Part shown: positions 42,803 through 51,903 of the stretch, piece by piece | Layout of the letters: each line of letters begins with the position of its first letter | Numbering within the stretch: position 1 is the first letter of the stretch | NCBI RefSeq assembly: GCF_004348525.1 | Contig: NZ_SMKG01000015.1 | Span: 1-64,000 of the forward strand | Direction: 5' to 3' | Source of the DNA: Micromonospora sp. 15K316 | GTDB lineage: Bacteria > Actinomycetota > Actinomycetes > Mycobacteriales > Micromonosporaceae | Length of the DNA stretch: 64,000 nucleotides | Notes under the pieces: model-generated | What the model saw: the letters and a program-made list of their open reading frames with translations, nothing else | Database searches by the model: none | What the model was told of the DNA's origin: nothing | Program-made: the position numbers and the translations under genes

Positions 42803-43684
42803 TCAGGGCGAGGTTTCATTGCGGTGCCCGTAGCTCGTCGGCGCCGCGGGGTCTGCTGCAGGCTCTGCGCTGACAGCGATGCTGCCGAGCAGGGTGAGCG
42901 CCTGCGCCGAGGCCGTGCCGGGTTCGGCGTGGTAGATCACGAGAACCTGGTTGTCGGTCCCGGCGACGATCAGCTTCTCCCGGTGCAGGTCGAGGTCACC
43001 GACCTCAGGATGGTGCAGGCGGGTCCGGCTGCCGGCGCGGCGGACGATGTCCTGCCGGGCCCAGAGCCGTCGGAAGCGTTCGCTCTTGATGGAGAGTTCG
43101 CCCACGAGCGTCACCATGCGGGGGTCGGCCGTTTCGGTTCCCATGACGGCGCGCAGTTGGCCTACGGCGGCGGCGGTGGCCTGCTCCCAGTCGTCGTGCA
43201 GTTCCCGGTCGTGTGGGTCGAGGAACGCTGCGGCCAGTCGGTTGACCCCGGCACGCATGTTCGGCGAGAGAGCTTCGGCCAGTTGGTTCGCGGCTAGCAC
43301 CGTCAGATAGCGGTCCTCCACGAACGCGGGCATCGGTATCGCGTCGAGCAGCCGGAGGGTACCTTCGGGTACCTTTTCGAGGCGGGCCTGCGGGCTCCGC
43401 TTGGGGCGGGCCCGGCTGAGGGCGTAGAGAAACGTCGTCTCGTCCGCGTCGAGCTGCAGAACCCGGGCGAGGGCGTCGAGCACCTGGGCGGACGGGGCAC
43501 GGTCGCGTCCCTGCTCCAGGCGCAGGTAGTAGTCGGTGCTGATGCCGGCGAGCATCGCGACCTCCTCGCGACGCAATCCCGGCGTGCGGCGATATCCGGT
43601 CGTTGCGAGGCCGGCGTCCTCGGGCCGCAACCGTTCGCGTCGCGCACGTAGGAACTCGCCGAGGGCGTTCGTTCGCTCCTCCAT
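42803..43684 (-). CDS. XRE family regulator with MmyB-like C-terminal domain
   Basis: The 293-residue protein has an XRE helix-turn-helix (TPGLRREEVAMLAGISTDYY, then RLEQGRDRAPSAQVLDALAR, about residues 32-75) followed by an MmyB-like ligand domain (LLDAIPMPAFVEDRYLTVLAAN, HHPEVGDLDLHREKL). Such regulators are commonly divergent from oxidoreductase genes. Here the neighbour is an aldo/keto reductase, now frameshifted. The ATG at 43684 has a GGAGG SD site. Confidence 0.9.
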   Translation of the reverse strand: MEERTNALGEFLRARRERLRPEDAGLATTGYRRTPGLRREEVAMLAGISTDYYLRLEQGRDRAPSAQVLDALARVLQLDADETTFLYALSRARPKRSPQARLEKVPEGTLRLLDAIPMPAFVEDRYLTVLAANQLAEALSPNMRAGVNRLAAAFLDPHDRELHDDWEQATAAAVGQLRAVMGTETADPRMVTLVGELSIKSERFRRLWARQDIVRRAGSRTRLHHPEVGDLDLHREKLIVAGTDNQVLVIYHAEPGTASAQALTLLGSIAVSAEPAADPAAPTSYGHRNETSP

Positions 43685-43721
43685 GCCCCCACAGTATTGC
43701 GGCTGCCGTACCCGGTGACTG

Positions 43722-43740
43722 TTCCTGATTCTCCCAGGAA
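43722..43740. promoter_or_regulatory. TTCCTG-N7-CAGGAA inverted repeat
   Basis: Six-base arms around a 7-base spacer lie in the 140-base divergent region between the XRE regulator and the aldo/keto reductase. It may be the XRE operator. Confidence 0.4.
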
Positions 43741-43824
43741 ATCGGGGACCTGTTCGAGCGGATTCAGCGGGGCGATTCTGGGTCAGTCAACCTCACATGC
43801 GGTTGTGCAGATCTCCGGAATGGG

Positions 43825-44785
43825 ATGGACATTATGAAAAGGGTACAGCTCGGCGGTCTCAGCGTGTCCGCGGAAGGGCTGGGCTGCATGGGGATGAGCT
43901 CCGTCTACGGCGCAGCCGACTGGGACGAATCCATCGCGACCATCCGGCGGGCACTGGACCTCGGGGTCACGCTGATCGACACGGCCGCCGCCTACGGCAT
44001 CGGCCACAACGAGGTACTCGTCGGGCGAGCGATTGCCGGCCGGCGCGACGAGGTGCAGCTGGCCACCAAGTTCGGGATGGACTTCACCACCGCCCGCGGC
44101 AAGGTCGTCATCAGGAACGACCCCGACGCGATCAAGGCCGCCGCCGACGCCTCGCTGCTGAGGCTGGGCACCGACTACATCGACCTGTTCTACCTTCATC
44201 GGGTGAACCCGCAGGTGCCCTTCGAGGACTCGATCGGCGCCCTCGCCGACCTCGTCCAGGAGGGCAAGGTGCGTCATATCGGCCTCTCCGAGGTCACCGG
44301 AGAGCAGTTGCGCGCCGCGCACGCGATCCACCCGATCGCCGCGGTCCAGAGCGAGTACTCGCTCTGGACACGCGATCCGGAGACGGTGGTCGCGGAGGCG
44401 GCCCGCGCTGGGGGTCGGTCTCGTCGCCTACTCTCCGCTGGGCCGAGGTTTCCTCACCGGCACCGTCAACCCTGCTCGACTCGCTCCGAGTGACGGGCGT
44501 CGCCGCCTCGCCCGTTTCACCGACGAGGCAGCGACGGCCAACCAGGTCATCGCCGACGGGGTCAGGCGGATCGCGGAGGGCAAGGGCGTCACATCGGGTC
44601 AGGTGGCCATCGCCTGGGTCGCCTCGCGCAGCGGGACGCTGGGCATCCCGGTGGTGCCGATCCCCGGCACCAAGCGGGTGTCGTGGGTGGAACAGAACGC
44701 GGCCGCCCTGCAGGTGCAGCTGACAGCGGACGAGCTGGCAGCCCTCGACGAGTTGGCCGGCCAGGTCGTGGGTGCCCGCTACTGA
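43825..44785 (+). pseudogene. Aldo/keto reductase broken by a frameshift
   Basis: The first frame encodes a normal AKR start (SAEGLGCMGMSSVYG), the catalytic Asp/Tyr region LIDTAAAYGIGHNE, LATKFGMDF and DLFYLHRVNP. At about 44405 the sense moves to another frame (LGVGLVAYSPLGRGFLTG, QVAIAWVASR, GIPVVPIPGT) and ends at 44785. Loss of two bases from the GC-alternating run there would explain it. The joined protein would be about 320 residues, the usual AKR length. It may be a true recent mutation or a sequencing error. Confidence 0.8.
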
Positions 44786-44903
44786 CCCGCGCACGCATGC
44801 CCGAGGCCGCGGTTGACCAGGACGACGGCGCGGGGACTTGCCGCCCGGCAGTCGCGAAGGTCGCGGGTACACGGGCCCGCCGAGCGGGTCCAGTATCCGC
44901 TCC

Positions 44904-45323
44904 ATGACGATCGCCGCTGTCGATGCGACTGCTCCCCCGGGCCGTTCCGGCCGGGCCTTGGCGCATGCGCAGTTCGCCCTGGCCGCCGTCTACGTCGTCG
45001 CCATCGGTGTCGCCCTCGGCCGGGCCGCGTCCTTCTCCGGTCACCTCTACCTGCCTCATCAGGGCGACGAGTTCACCGGCAGCGCCGACCTCTGGCCCGG
45101 TCTCTGGGCACCGGCGGCGCTGGTGATGATCGTCGTGATCGGCGTGGCGCCGTGGGCCGCCGCAGCGGTGGCACTCGTCGGCGGCACCCGGCTCCTGACG
45201 GCCGGGGTGCGGCCCGCCGCGCACCGTCGACGTCTCCTCGTCGGCACGGTTCTCACGACCCTCGTTGCCGCCTCCTCGCTGGCGCCACCGGTCGAGGCGT
45301 TGCTCAGCTGGCTCCTCGACTAG
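44904..45323 (+). CDS. Hypothetical small membrane protein
   Basis: The 139-residue protein has three or four hydrophobic segments (about 22-40, 73-98, 112-136) with an RPAAHRRRLL basic loop. No family is recognised. The ATG at 44904 follows TATCCG but no strong SD site. Its stop overlaps the stop of the convergent GNAT gene by 4 bases. Confidence 0.6.
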   Translation: MTIAAVDATAPPGRSGRALAHAQFALAAVYVVAIGVALGRAASFSGHLYLPHQGDEFTGSADLWPGLWAPAALVMIVVIGVAPWAAAAVALVGGTRLLTAGVRPAAHRRRLLVGTVLTTLVAASSLAPPVEALLSWLLD

Positions 45324-45772
45324 TCCGGCGGTCGCTGCAGGAGCTGTCGGGACGACTCGAAGCCCAGCCGCTCGTACACCGGCACTGCCTTGCGGCCGGA
45401 ACGGACCGTCACGCGAAGCGAACCGAGGTGAGCCGCGTGCTCCGACGCGGCCTCCACGAGCGCGGATCCGATTCCCCGGCCTCGCTGATTCGGCATCACG
45501 AAGACGCTCTGAATGTCGGCGGGCAGCCGACGTGGCGCTCCGGGTCTCGGGACGCGAGGGACGAGCGCGACCCAGGCCATGCCGACGACCTCCGGTCGGC
45601 GGAGTCGGGCGACGAACGCCAGGTGCGAGTCCTGGTGGGCGGCCCACCACCGCGCGAGCTCCGCCGCGAATGCGTCGACGGACAGCTGTGGTGGCTGCTC
45701 GTGGCGGCTGTCCCACCACAACAGCCGGGCCAAGTCTGCGACATCGTCCGCATTCGCCTGGCTGATCTTCAC
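45320..45772 (-). CDS. GNAT family N-acetyltransferase
   Basis: The protein (150 residues from the GTG at 45772) has the GNAT core: LAFVARLRRPEVVGMAWVAL, IQSVFVMPNQRGRGIGSALV (the acetyl-CoA RGRGIGS loop) and PVYERLGFESS. The substrate is unknown. An upstream in-frame GTG at 45823 is possible. It is convergent with a small membrane protein gene. Confidence 0.82.
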   Translation of the reverse strand: MKISQANADDVADLARLLWWDSRHEQPPQLSVDAFAAELARWWAAHQDSHLAFVARLRRPEVVGMAWVALVPRVPRPGAPRRLPADIQSVFVMPNQRGRGIGSALVEAASEHAAHLGSLRVTVRSGRKAVPVYERLGFESSRQLLQRPPD

Positions 45773-45908
45773 GAGGCGAGTCTGGCACTGTCGCCGCTGC
45801 ACCGCATCAACCGGCCGAAACACACATGTCGTGGCTACCCGCCGCGGCAGACTCGGTTGCCACCCTCCGTCTCGACGTGATCAGTGCGCCGCTGTCATGG
45901 AGTTCCGG

Positions 45909-46289
45909 TCACCGTTGCGGATCGCCACCGGACGGCCCTGCCTCGGTGGTGTCGACACGGGCGATGAGTTGCTTGAGCCGTCCGATCTCTTCGGCGAGCG
46001 CGGTGTTGCCGGCAGCGGTGAGCGTGATCCAGGTACGGCCGCGCCGCCCGGCGTACCCCTTCTCGACCGCGACCAGGCCGGCGGTCTCCAGTACGGCCAG
46101 GTGTTGGGAGAGGTTGCCGGCGGTCAGCTCCAGTTGGTTGCGCAGGTAGCCGAACTCCACGCGGCGGGCCTCGTGGGCGATGGTGAGAATGCCCAGCCGG
46201 ACCCGCTGGTGCACCATGTCGTCGAGGCCGGTGGCGGGATGCGGGGACTCGGTCTCGCCCGGGCCCGGGGTGTCTGCGGGGCCGTTCAC
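45909..46289 (-). CDS. Winged-helix (MarR/ArsR-like) regulator
   Basis: The 126-residue protein has a winged helix (VRLGILTIAHEARRVEFGYL, LELTAGNLSQHLAVLETAGL, GRRGRTWITLTAAG, about residues 30-100). This matches transcriptional regulators of the short 'transcriptional regulator' PadR/ArsR-like type. I start it at the GTG at 46289, which overlaps the stop of the upstream membrane protein gene (GTGA). The large perfect palindrome ahead of that gene is its likely operator, so the pair is autoregulated. Confidence 0.85.
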   Translation of the reverse strand: MNGPADTPGPGETESPHPATGLDDMVHQRVRLGILTIAHEARRVEFGYLRNQLELTAGNLSQHLAVLETAGLVAVEKGYAGRRGRTWITLTAAGNTALAEEIGRLKQLIARVDTTEAGPSGGDPQR

Positions 46290-46984
46290 TGGGGACGTCG
46301 CAGTCGTTGCGCCAGCGCGAACCCGATGCCGCCCAGTAGCAGCAGTCCGCCGTTGATGGTCAGCTGTGGCGCGAAGGCCCAGTTCGGACCCCAGCCGGTC
46401 CCCCATCCGAGGTCGATCGGCACCAGCACCACCGCCAGGTAGCCGAGGGCGAACAGCAGCAGCTCGACGCGCCGCTCCAGCCAGGCCAGCACGAGCAGGG
46501 CCAGCCCGATCGCGCCGGTGGGGTCGAGCAGCCGGAACAGGAGCTGGACGGAGGAGGGTGGCGGGTCGGGGTAGTACGGGTGGTCGAGGATGCTCCACAT
46601 TGCCGAGACGGCGGCGGAGAGCACGACGAGGGCGACGCCGGTGAGCACGTACGGCAGCACCCGGGTGCCCAGTCCGCGGGCCCGGGCGACCCGCAGGTAC
46701 CCGCCGGCGATCACCACGTACGCCAGTACCAGCGCCGTCCACCAGTAGAACTGTGCGGCCTGGTACCAGGCCTTGCAGACCTGGCCGTCCGCCATCGCCT
46801 GGCAGTCGCTGAGGACCGGCTGGCTGAACCGGTACACGGGGATCGCCCCGAACGTCACCAGGGCCAGCACCAGCAGCGGCAGCCACGTCACCTGTTGGGC
46901 GAGACGAACTCGGCGCGCGAGGTCGCGCGCGTCAGCGAGCAGCCGGCGGGGATCGCCGCCGGCGGGTACCGAGTCAGCAGTCAT
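46286..46984 (-). CDS. Hypothetical multi-span membrane protein co-transcribed with regulator
   Basis: The 232-residue protein has about six hydrophobic segments, beginning near VTWLPLLVLALVTFGAIPVY and ending ITINGGLLLLGGIGFALAQ-like. No family is recognised with confidence. The ATG at 46984 begins one base after a 29-base palindrome, so the open frame that reads through the palindrome is rejected. It is coupled to the winged-helix gene by a 4-base overlap. Confidence 0.7.
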   Translation of the reverse strand: MTADSVPAGGDPRRLLADARDLARRVRLAQQVTWLPLLVLALVTFGAIPVYRFSQPVLSDCQAMADGQVCKAWYQAAQFYWWTALVLAYVVIAGGYLRVARARGLGTRVLPYVLTGVALVVLSAAVSAMWSILDHPYYPDPPPSSVQLLFRLLDPTGAIGLALLVLAWLERRVELLLFALGYLAVVLVPIDLGWGTGWGPNWAFAPQLTINGGLLLLGGIGFALAQRLRRPQ

Positions 46985-46985
46985 G

Positions 46986-47014
46986 CCAATAGGTTTGCAC
47001 AACAAACCTATTGG
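46986..47014 (-). promoter_or_regulatory. 29-base perfect palindromic operator at the start codon
   Basis: CCAATAGGTTTG and CAAACCTATTGG are perfect 12-base arms around 5 bases, directly abutting the ATG of the membrane protein gene. It is the likely binding site of the winged-helix protein encoded just downstream and would block initiation. Confidence 0.75.
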
Positions 47015-47275
47015 CGCTAGTGATCGGTTGGATTAGACAGCGATGTGAGCCCACGTGACCGCCCCTCGCCCCGGGCAGCGGGGGCGAACCCACAAAACGG
47101 CGACCGATCGAGGTGCATCCCCGGGTCGTGCCGTGCCCGGCTGACGCGGTCAGGGGTGAGGTGGCGACTCAGCAAGTGGGGCTGCACTTCGTAGGAGCGT
47201 GCGCGCGCCGGGCGATGCCCCGCGCTCACCGTCAGCGGCAAGGTCGCGTACGGACCTCTGGTGACCTCTCGGTGG

Positions 47276-47623
47276 TCACGTCAGGGGCGGCGGGTAGCCG
47301 AAGAGGCGGCCCATGCCGGTGACCGCGAGAACACGGGCGGGCGTTCGGGCGGCGGCGGTGATCGTCACCTGCTGTCCGCGCGTCCGGGCACTGCTCCTGA
47401 CCGCCAGCAACGCGGAGAGCGCGGCACAGTCGAGGAACTGCAACGCCGTGAGGTCGAGGGTGAGGCAGGACACCCAGGACGGAGACAGCAGTCGCTCCAG
47501 CTCCTGCCCCAGCTGGTCTGCGGTGGCCAGGTCGGCTTCACCGCTCAGGGTGACGTACCGGGTGCTCGGTGCCAGGTCGTAGTAGTCGTGTCGTAGAACA
47601 CCGGAACCAATGGTTATGTCCAT
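47276..47623 (-). CDS. STAS-domain anti-sigma factor antagonist
   Basis: The 115-residue protein has a STAS fold: YVTLSGEADLATADQLGQEL, LTLDLTALQFLDCAALSALL, where the phosphorylatable Ser/Thr position is near DCAAL, and a C-terminal VLAVTGMGRLFG helix. Such proteins release sigma factors from anti-sigma kinases. In LDCAAL the usual Ser (DSSAL type) is Cys or Ala, so phosphorylation control may be lost. The ATG at 47623 follows a weak SD site. No kinase gene is adjacent. Confidence 0.85.
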   Translation of the reverse strand: MDITIGSGVLRHDYYDLAPSTRYVTLSGEADLATADQLGQELERLLSPSWVSCLTLDLTALQFLDCAALSALLAVRSSARTRGQQVTITAAARTPARVLAVTGMGRLFGYPPPLT

Positions 47624-47934
47624 CGAACGGCTCGGTCCCCGCCCGGCGAAGGACGATTCGTAGGGCCGGATGAGGTAGCACCTTCGATCCGGCGCCGAAG
47701 AGGACAAGGCTCGTGTGCGGCGGTGCCGACCCCGACGTGGCGCTCGGGGCGCCGTCTCAGACGTTACTCGCGCCTGCCGGCACCCGCCACCTCATCCCAG
47801 CGCCGGGGCTCGCCGGTCGCCCAGGCCCCGTTCGACGTAACCGGCGGCGGCGTCGCCGTCGTCGGTGGGCCGAATCGCGTTCGGCCGACCCGGGTCGCTG
47901 GGGCGCCACCAGCGCACCCCAGCGATCCGGCCCT

Positions 47935-49742
47935 TCAATCAGTCACGGATCGGCAACCGGTAGACACCACCGGATTCGGCGCGGCGTACAGCCACCGACC
48001 GTCGGGACTGACCGCCAGCGCGCCCACCGACGGATCGGGCAGGCCGGCTCCGATGTTCACCCAGGTACGACCGCCGTCCGTGCTGCGCAGCACGCCCCGG
48101 CCGCTCTGGACCACCCCGCCGTCGAGGATGTCCCGGGCCGCCGGGTACGAGCCGGTGGCGGCGTACAGGTCGTCGCCGGAGGCGGCGATCTGGCTGACCC
48201 GCATGGGTAGTCCCTGCTGGCCGGAGCCCAGGCGGTGCGCCACAGTGAAGGTGCGTCCCCCGTCGGTGCTGACCCGGATCTGCGGGCCCCCGGCGACGAT
48301 TCGGCCCTTGTCGACGTGCAACGCGCTCACCGCGCCGTCGAGCACCTTGACGCGGGTTGCGCCGCCGTCGTCGGAACGCCACAGGCCGTTCTGGTCACCC
48401 AGCCACAGTCGCCGGGCGTTCTTCGGGTCACCGGCGACCGCCGAGTACAGCGCCTTGTGGTCGATTTTCTTCCACGACGTGCCGCCGTCGCGGCTGACCA
48501 GGATTCCCCGACCGAACAGGTCGACGTAGGGAATGAAGATCTGCCGAGGGTCGGCCGGGTGCACGGCCAGGCCCAGTGGGGTGCCGTCGACCTGGACGAC
48601 GTCGCTCCAGGTGGCCCCGCCGTCCTGGCTGCGCACCAGGCGGCCGAGGTACAGGGCGTCGGTGTAGAGCTTCCAGACCGTACGGGAATCCGACGGGGAG
48701 ACCACCAGCCCGGTGACCGTCAGTCCCGTGCGGCCCTCGGCGCCGGAGGTGCCCCATTCCAGCTGGTTCGGGTTCACCGACAGCGGCGCGCTGTACTGGT
48801 CGGTGTCGGTGCCGGCGAGCAGCCTCCACCGGTGACGGCGAGCTGGTTGACCGGCTGCCCGGGTACGCCGACGCGGGTGAAGGTTCTGCCGTCGCTGGTG
48901 CCGTAGACGCCCACGTTCTCCACGCCGAGGAGCAGCGTGCGCTCGTCGCCCGGCCACTGCGCCACGTCGTACGTCGTCGCCGGGGCCGGCTTCGCGACCC
49001 GCGTCCAGGTCCGGCCCCGGTCGCGCGGGTGGCGGCCCGCCCGACCGGGTCGGTGCCGTCCCCGAAGCCACCGAAGCTCATGTTGATCACATCGGCCCGG
49101 TTCGGGTTGGCCGGGTCCACCGCGGCCTCGATGGCGGCGAGGATGTCCTCGTTGGAGCCGGATCCGTCCGCGCCGAACACCTTGTACGCGGTCAGGGTGG
49201 CGTCCGGCGCGACGCCGGTGACCGCCATCGGGCCGCCCAGCCGGGTCCTCACGCTGCCAGACCCTCGGAGCGCCGGTCAGCGGCACGCTGTCCAGTGGCG
49301 CCCCCGCGGCCGCACCGCCTGACGCGCTGCGCCGGCCCGCCGTCCACGGTGCTGATGTGGAGCGTCTCCACGCCGTGCACCGCCCTGACTCCGGGCAGCC
49401 GACGTAGGGCGCCGAGCTGACCGGCCGGCACGTCGACCGCCATGCCGGGCAGCAGGACGTGGTACGACCGCCGGTGGGTCAGGGCGACCCGGGCGCGCTC
49501 GGCCGCTTCGACCACCCGGTCTTCGACGCCGTCGACGGCGGCGCGGGCCTGGCGTACCCGGTCCGCCGACTGCGCGTCCGCGTTGCCGCGCCCGGACGCG
49601 GCAGCGATCGTCGGAGTCGCCTCGAACTCCACGATCACGGTCTGGGTTGGCCGGCCGGTGCGGCCGTCGCCGCACCCGTGGTGAGCAGGGTCAGTGCCAG
49701 CATCGGGACGGCCGCTGTGGCGACCGCCCGCCTGGCGCTCAT
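47935..49742 (-). pseudogene. Secreted S8 protease / BNR-propeller pseudogene
   Basis: In successive minus-strand frames I read several pieces. First is a signal peptide (MSARRAVATAAVPMLALTLL), then an inhibitor-I9-like propeptide (QTVIVEFEATPTIAAAS, RRSYHVLLPGMAVDVPAGQL). A short piece of a subtilisin domain follows (TGVAPDATLTAYKVFG, ADVINMSFGGFGDGTD). A BNR/sortilin-type propeller comes last (RLVRSQDGGATWSDVV, RGILVSRDGGTSWKKI, VRVSTDGGRTF-like). The Asp, His and Ser catalytic blocks are missing or broken, and at least three frame changes occur. The intact parent would be a cell-surface or secreted protease. Confidence 0.75.
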
Positions 49743-49886
49743 GAACGAAATCAGGGGTACGAAGGGAACTAGCTCTATGCGCGGCAGGCAACGGTTGGGC
49801 AACGTCACGGTGGCGCCGTGGCACATCCTGGACAACGCGCTGCCACTCACAGGATGAACACGCAGTGACACCTTCTCGCCACCGTG

Positions 49887-50372
49887 TCAGATCACCTCGT
49901 CCAACTCGGCCTGCATCCGCGCCGCTTCGACGTCACGCGCGACGGCCTGGGCGAGCAGCATCCGCAGAACGAGGACGATGAGCGCGACCCCCAGGATGGC
50001 CACGCCGATCCCGCCCATGATGACGGTGACGCCCGGGTCCTCGCGCTGGCCGGGCGCGTTGACGGCCGTGACCGCGAACCACACGAGCGCGGCCGCCACG
50101 ATCGCGCCGATCAGGACGTCGACGTACCGGAAGGCGGCGTGGGAGAACACGGTTCCGCGTCGCACCATCGTCACCAGCCGCCACACGGAGACCAGCGCGA
50201 CCTGGACCGACGCCATGCCCAGGATCGTGATCAGGCGCAGCGGGGTCAGCGGGAGCGACCCGTCCTCCGGGTCGGTGGCCAACGCCCACACCATCGACAC
50301 CTGCACGAACACGGTGCCGGCGACCACCATCGCGAGCACGGCGCGCAGCGCGCGCAGAGTCAGCTTGCCCAT
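49887..50372 (-). CDS. DUF2975-like membrane protein
   Basis: The 161-residue protein has four hydrophobic segments (about 8-30, 45-64, 84-104 and 119-142), the layout of DUF2975 family membrane proteins. Between helices 2 and 3 lies the loop VWRLVTMVRRGTVFSHAAFR. Such proteins are often encoded beside a small HTH gene, which is absent here. The ATG at 50372 has a GGGAGGA SD site. Function is unknown. Confidence 0.75.
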   Translation of the reverse strand: MGKLTLRALRAVLAMVVAGTVFVQVSMVWALATDPEDGSLPLTPLRLITILGMASVQVALVSVWRLVTMVRRGTVFSHAAFRYVDVLIGAIVAAALVWFAVTAVNAPGQREDPGVTVIMGGIGVAILGVALIVLVLRMLLAQAVARDVEAARMQAELDEVI

Positions 50373-50464
50373 GATCCGTCCTCCCATCGCGTTACGATCT
50401 GAATCTATCGAGATTCGATAGGACAGGCAAGCGTCGGAGCAGATCCGACCACCAACGGATGCGC

Positions 50465-50495
50465 TTGACCCTCACGCGGCGTGAGGCCGGAGGGT
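50465..50495 (+). promoter_or_regulatory. MerR-type promoter of the VOC-TipAS operon
   Basis: TTGACC (50465-50470) and GAGGGT (50490-50495) are 19 bases apart. The spacer holds the perfect palindrome CCTCACGC-G-GCGTGAGG (50470-50486). The ATG lies 7 bases after the -10 box, so the message is probably leaderless and activated by the MerR protein encoded downstream. Confidence 0.75.
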
Positions 50496-50502
50496 GGGGC
50501 AC

Positions 50503-51039
50503 ATGAGTGACCACTACAACGCTTTCGAAATCAGCCCCGTGCCCGATCCCGGCCCGGACGCGGTTGCTCCGGAGCCGTTCCGGGGCATCTACGGGATGCC
50601 CGCGTTCGTGACGATCCCGACGAGCGACCTGGCGGCGTCCGTCGACTTCTGGACCCGTGGGCTCGGGTTCTTCGAGCTGTTCAGCATCCCCGGCACGCTC
50701 GTGCACCTGCGTCGGTGGGCGTTCCAGGACGTACTCCTCGTCTCGGCGTCCAGCGCCAACGAGCAGGCACCTGCGATGAGCGTCAGTTTCGCGTGCGTGC
50801 TCAGCCAGGTCGATTCCCTCGTCGAGGCGTGCCGTGCGTTGCGGCCGAACTCGGTCGACGGCCCACGGGACACCCCGTGGAACACCCGCGACGTGGAGGT
50901 GATCACGCCCGAGAACGCACGGATCGTGTTCACCGCGGCGAAGCGTTTCGACCCGGCGAGCCAGGAGGCGCGGAACCTCGAAGCCATCGGGATCACCGCA
51001 CCGGACACCGGTCGTGGCGACAATGAGGACCATGCCTGA
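50503..51039 (+). CDS. VOC (glyoxalase/bleomycin-resistance) family protein
   Basis: The 178-residue protein has the VOC beta-alpha-beta pattern: GMPAFVTIPTSDLAASVDFW, TRGLGFFELFSIPG, LRRWAFQDVLLVSAS, and the second half beginning VSFACVLSQVDSLVEACRAL. Members include glyoxalases, dioxygenases and antibiotic-sequestering proteins. It is the first gene after a MerR-type promoter and overlaps the TipAS-type regulator gene by 8 bases, so it may bind or change the ligand that the regulator senses. Confidence 0.87.
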   Translation: MSDHYNAFEISPVPDPGPDAVAPEPFRGIYGMPAFVTIPTSDLAASVDFWTRGLGFFELFSIPGTLVHLRRWAFQDVLLVSASSANEQAPAMSVSFACVLSQVDSLVEACRALRPNSVDGPRDTPWNTRDVEVITPENARIVFTAAKRFDPASQEARNLEAIGITAPDTGRGDNEDHA

Positions 51040-51835
51040 TGACACTGACACCGGCGGCCTGACCGTCGGTCAGGTCTCGACACGTCTGGGTGTGACAGTG
51101 CGCGCGCTGCACCACTGGGACGAGACCGATCTGGCGCGACCGTCGCTGCGTACGGCTGGCGGATACCGGCTCTACACCGCTGCTGACCTGGAACGCCTGC
51201 ACCGCGTCGTCGTCTACCGTGAGCTCGGGCTCGGCCTGGGCAGAATTCGAGCCATCCTGGACGACTCGGCAGCGGACGTGCCCGGCGCGCTGCGCGCGCA
51301 GCGCCTCCAGGTCGCCGAACGGATCGACCGCCTCCAGCAACTCAGCGCCGGCCTGGATCGGATGATCGACGCCCACGAGCGCGGCCTGCTGCTGACCGTC
51401 GAGCAGCAGGCCGCGATCCTGGGCCCGCACTGGGACCCGGACTGGCCCGACCAGGCCCGGCAGCGCTACGGCGACACGGCGCAATGGCAGCAGTACGCCG
51501 AACGCTCCGCCCCACGAGGCCCCGATGAGTGGCAGGCCATCGCCGACGCGGTCGCCGAACTCGACAGCGCCCTCGGGGATGCGATGGACGCCGGTGTCAC
51601 ACCCGGCAGCCCGGAGGCGAATCGACTCGTCGAGCGGCACCGCGAAGTCTTCTCGTCCTACTTCCCCCTCACCCGGCAGATGCAGGTCTGCCTCGGCCGC
51701 AAGTACGAGGCCGATCCCGCATTCGCCGCCCACTACGACGGCATCCGCGCCGGCCTCGCCGCCTGGTTCCGGCGCATCGTCGACGCCAGCGCACGTGCCC
51801 ACGACATCGACCCCGACACCGCGACCTGGCAGTAG
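51032..51835 (+). CDS. MerR family regulator with TipAS ligand domain
   Basis: The 267-residue protein has a MerR winged helix (TVGQVSTRLGVTVRALHHWD, RTAGGYRLYTAADLERL, about residues 11-60). A dimerising coiled coil follows, then a TipAS antibiotic-recognition domain (DWPDQARQRYGDTAQWQQYA, FSSYFPLTRQMQVCLGRKY, DPAFAAHYD). TipA proteins bind thiopeptide antibiotics and activate promoters with 19-base spacers. The upstream promoter has exactly that form. I chose the ATG at 51032 (GAGGA SD site), which overlaps the VOC gene. Confidence 0.9.
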   Translation: MPDDTDTGGLTVGQVSTRLGVTVRALHHWDETDLARPSLRTAGGYRLYTAADLERLHRVVVYRELGLGLGRIRAILDDSAADVPGALRAQRLQVAERIDRLQQLSAGLDRMIDAHERGLLLTVEQQAAILGPHWDPDWPDQARQRYGDTAQWQQYAERSAPRGPDEWQAIADAVAELDSALGDAMDAGVTPGSPEANRLVERHREVFSSYFPLTRQMQVCLGRKYEADPAFAAHYDGIRAGLAAWFRRIVDASARAHDIDPDTATWQ

Positions 51836-51903
51836 ACCGTCGTCCCACGGCCGGCCGCGGCAGCAGCATCTCCCGGACGTCGATGTTCGGCCGGGCGGCG
51901 GGA

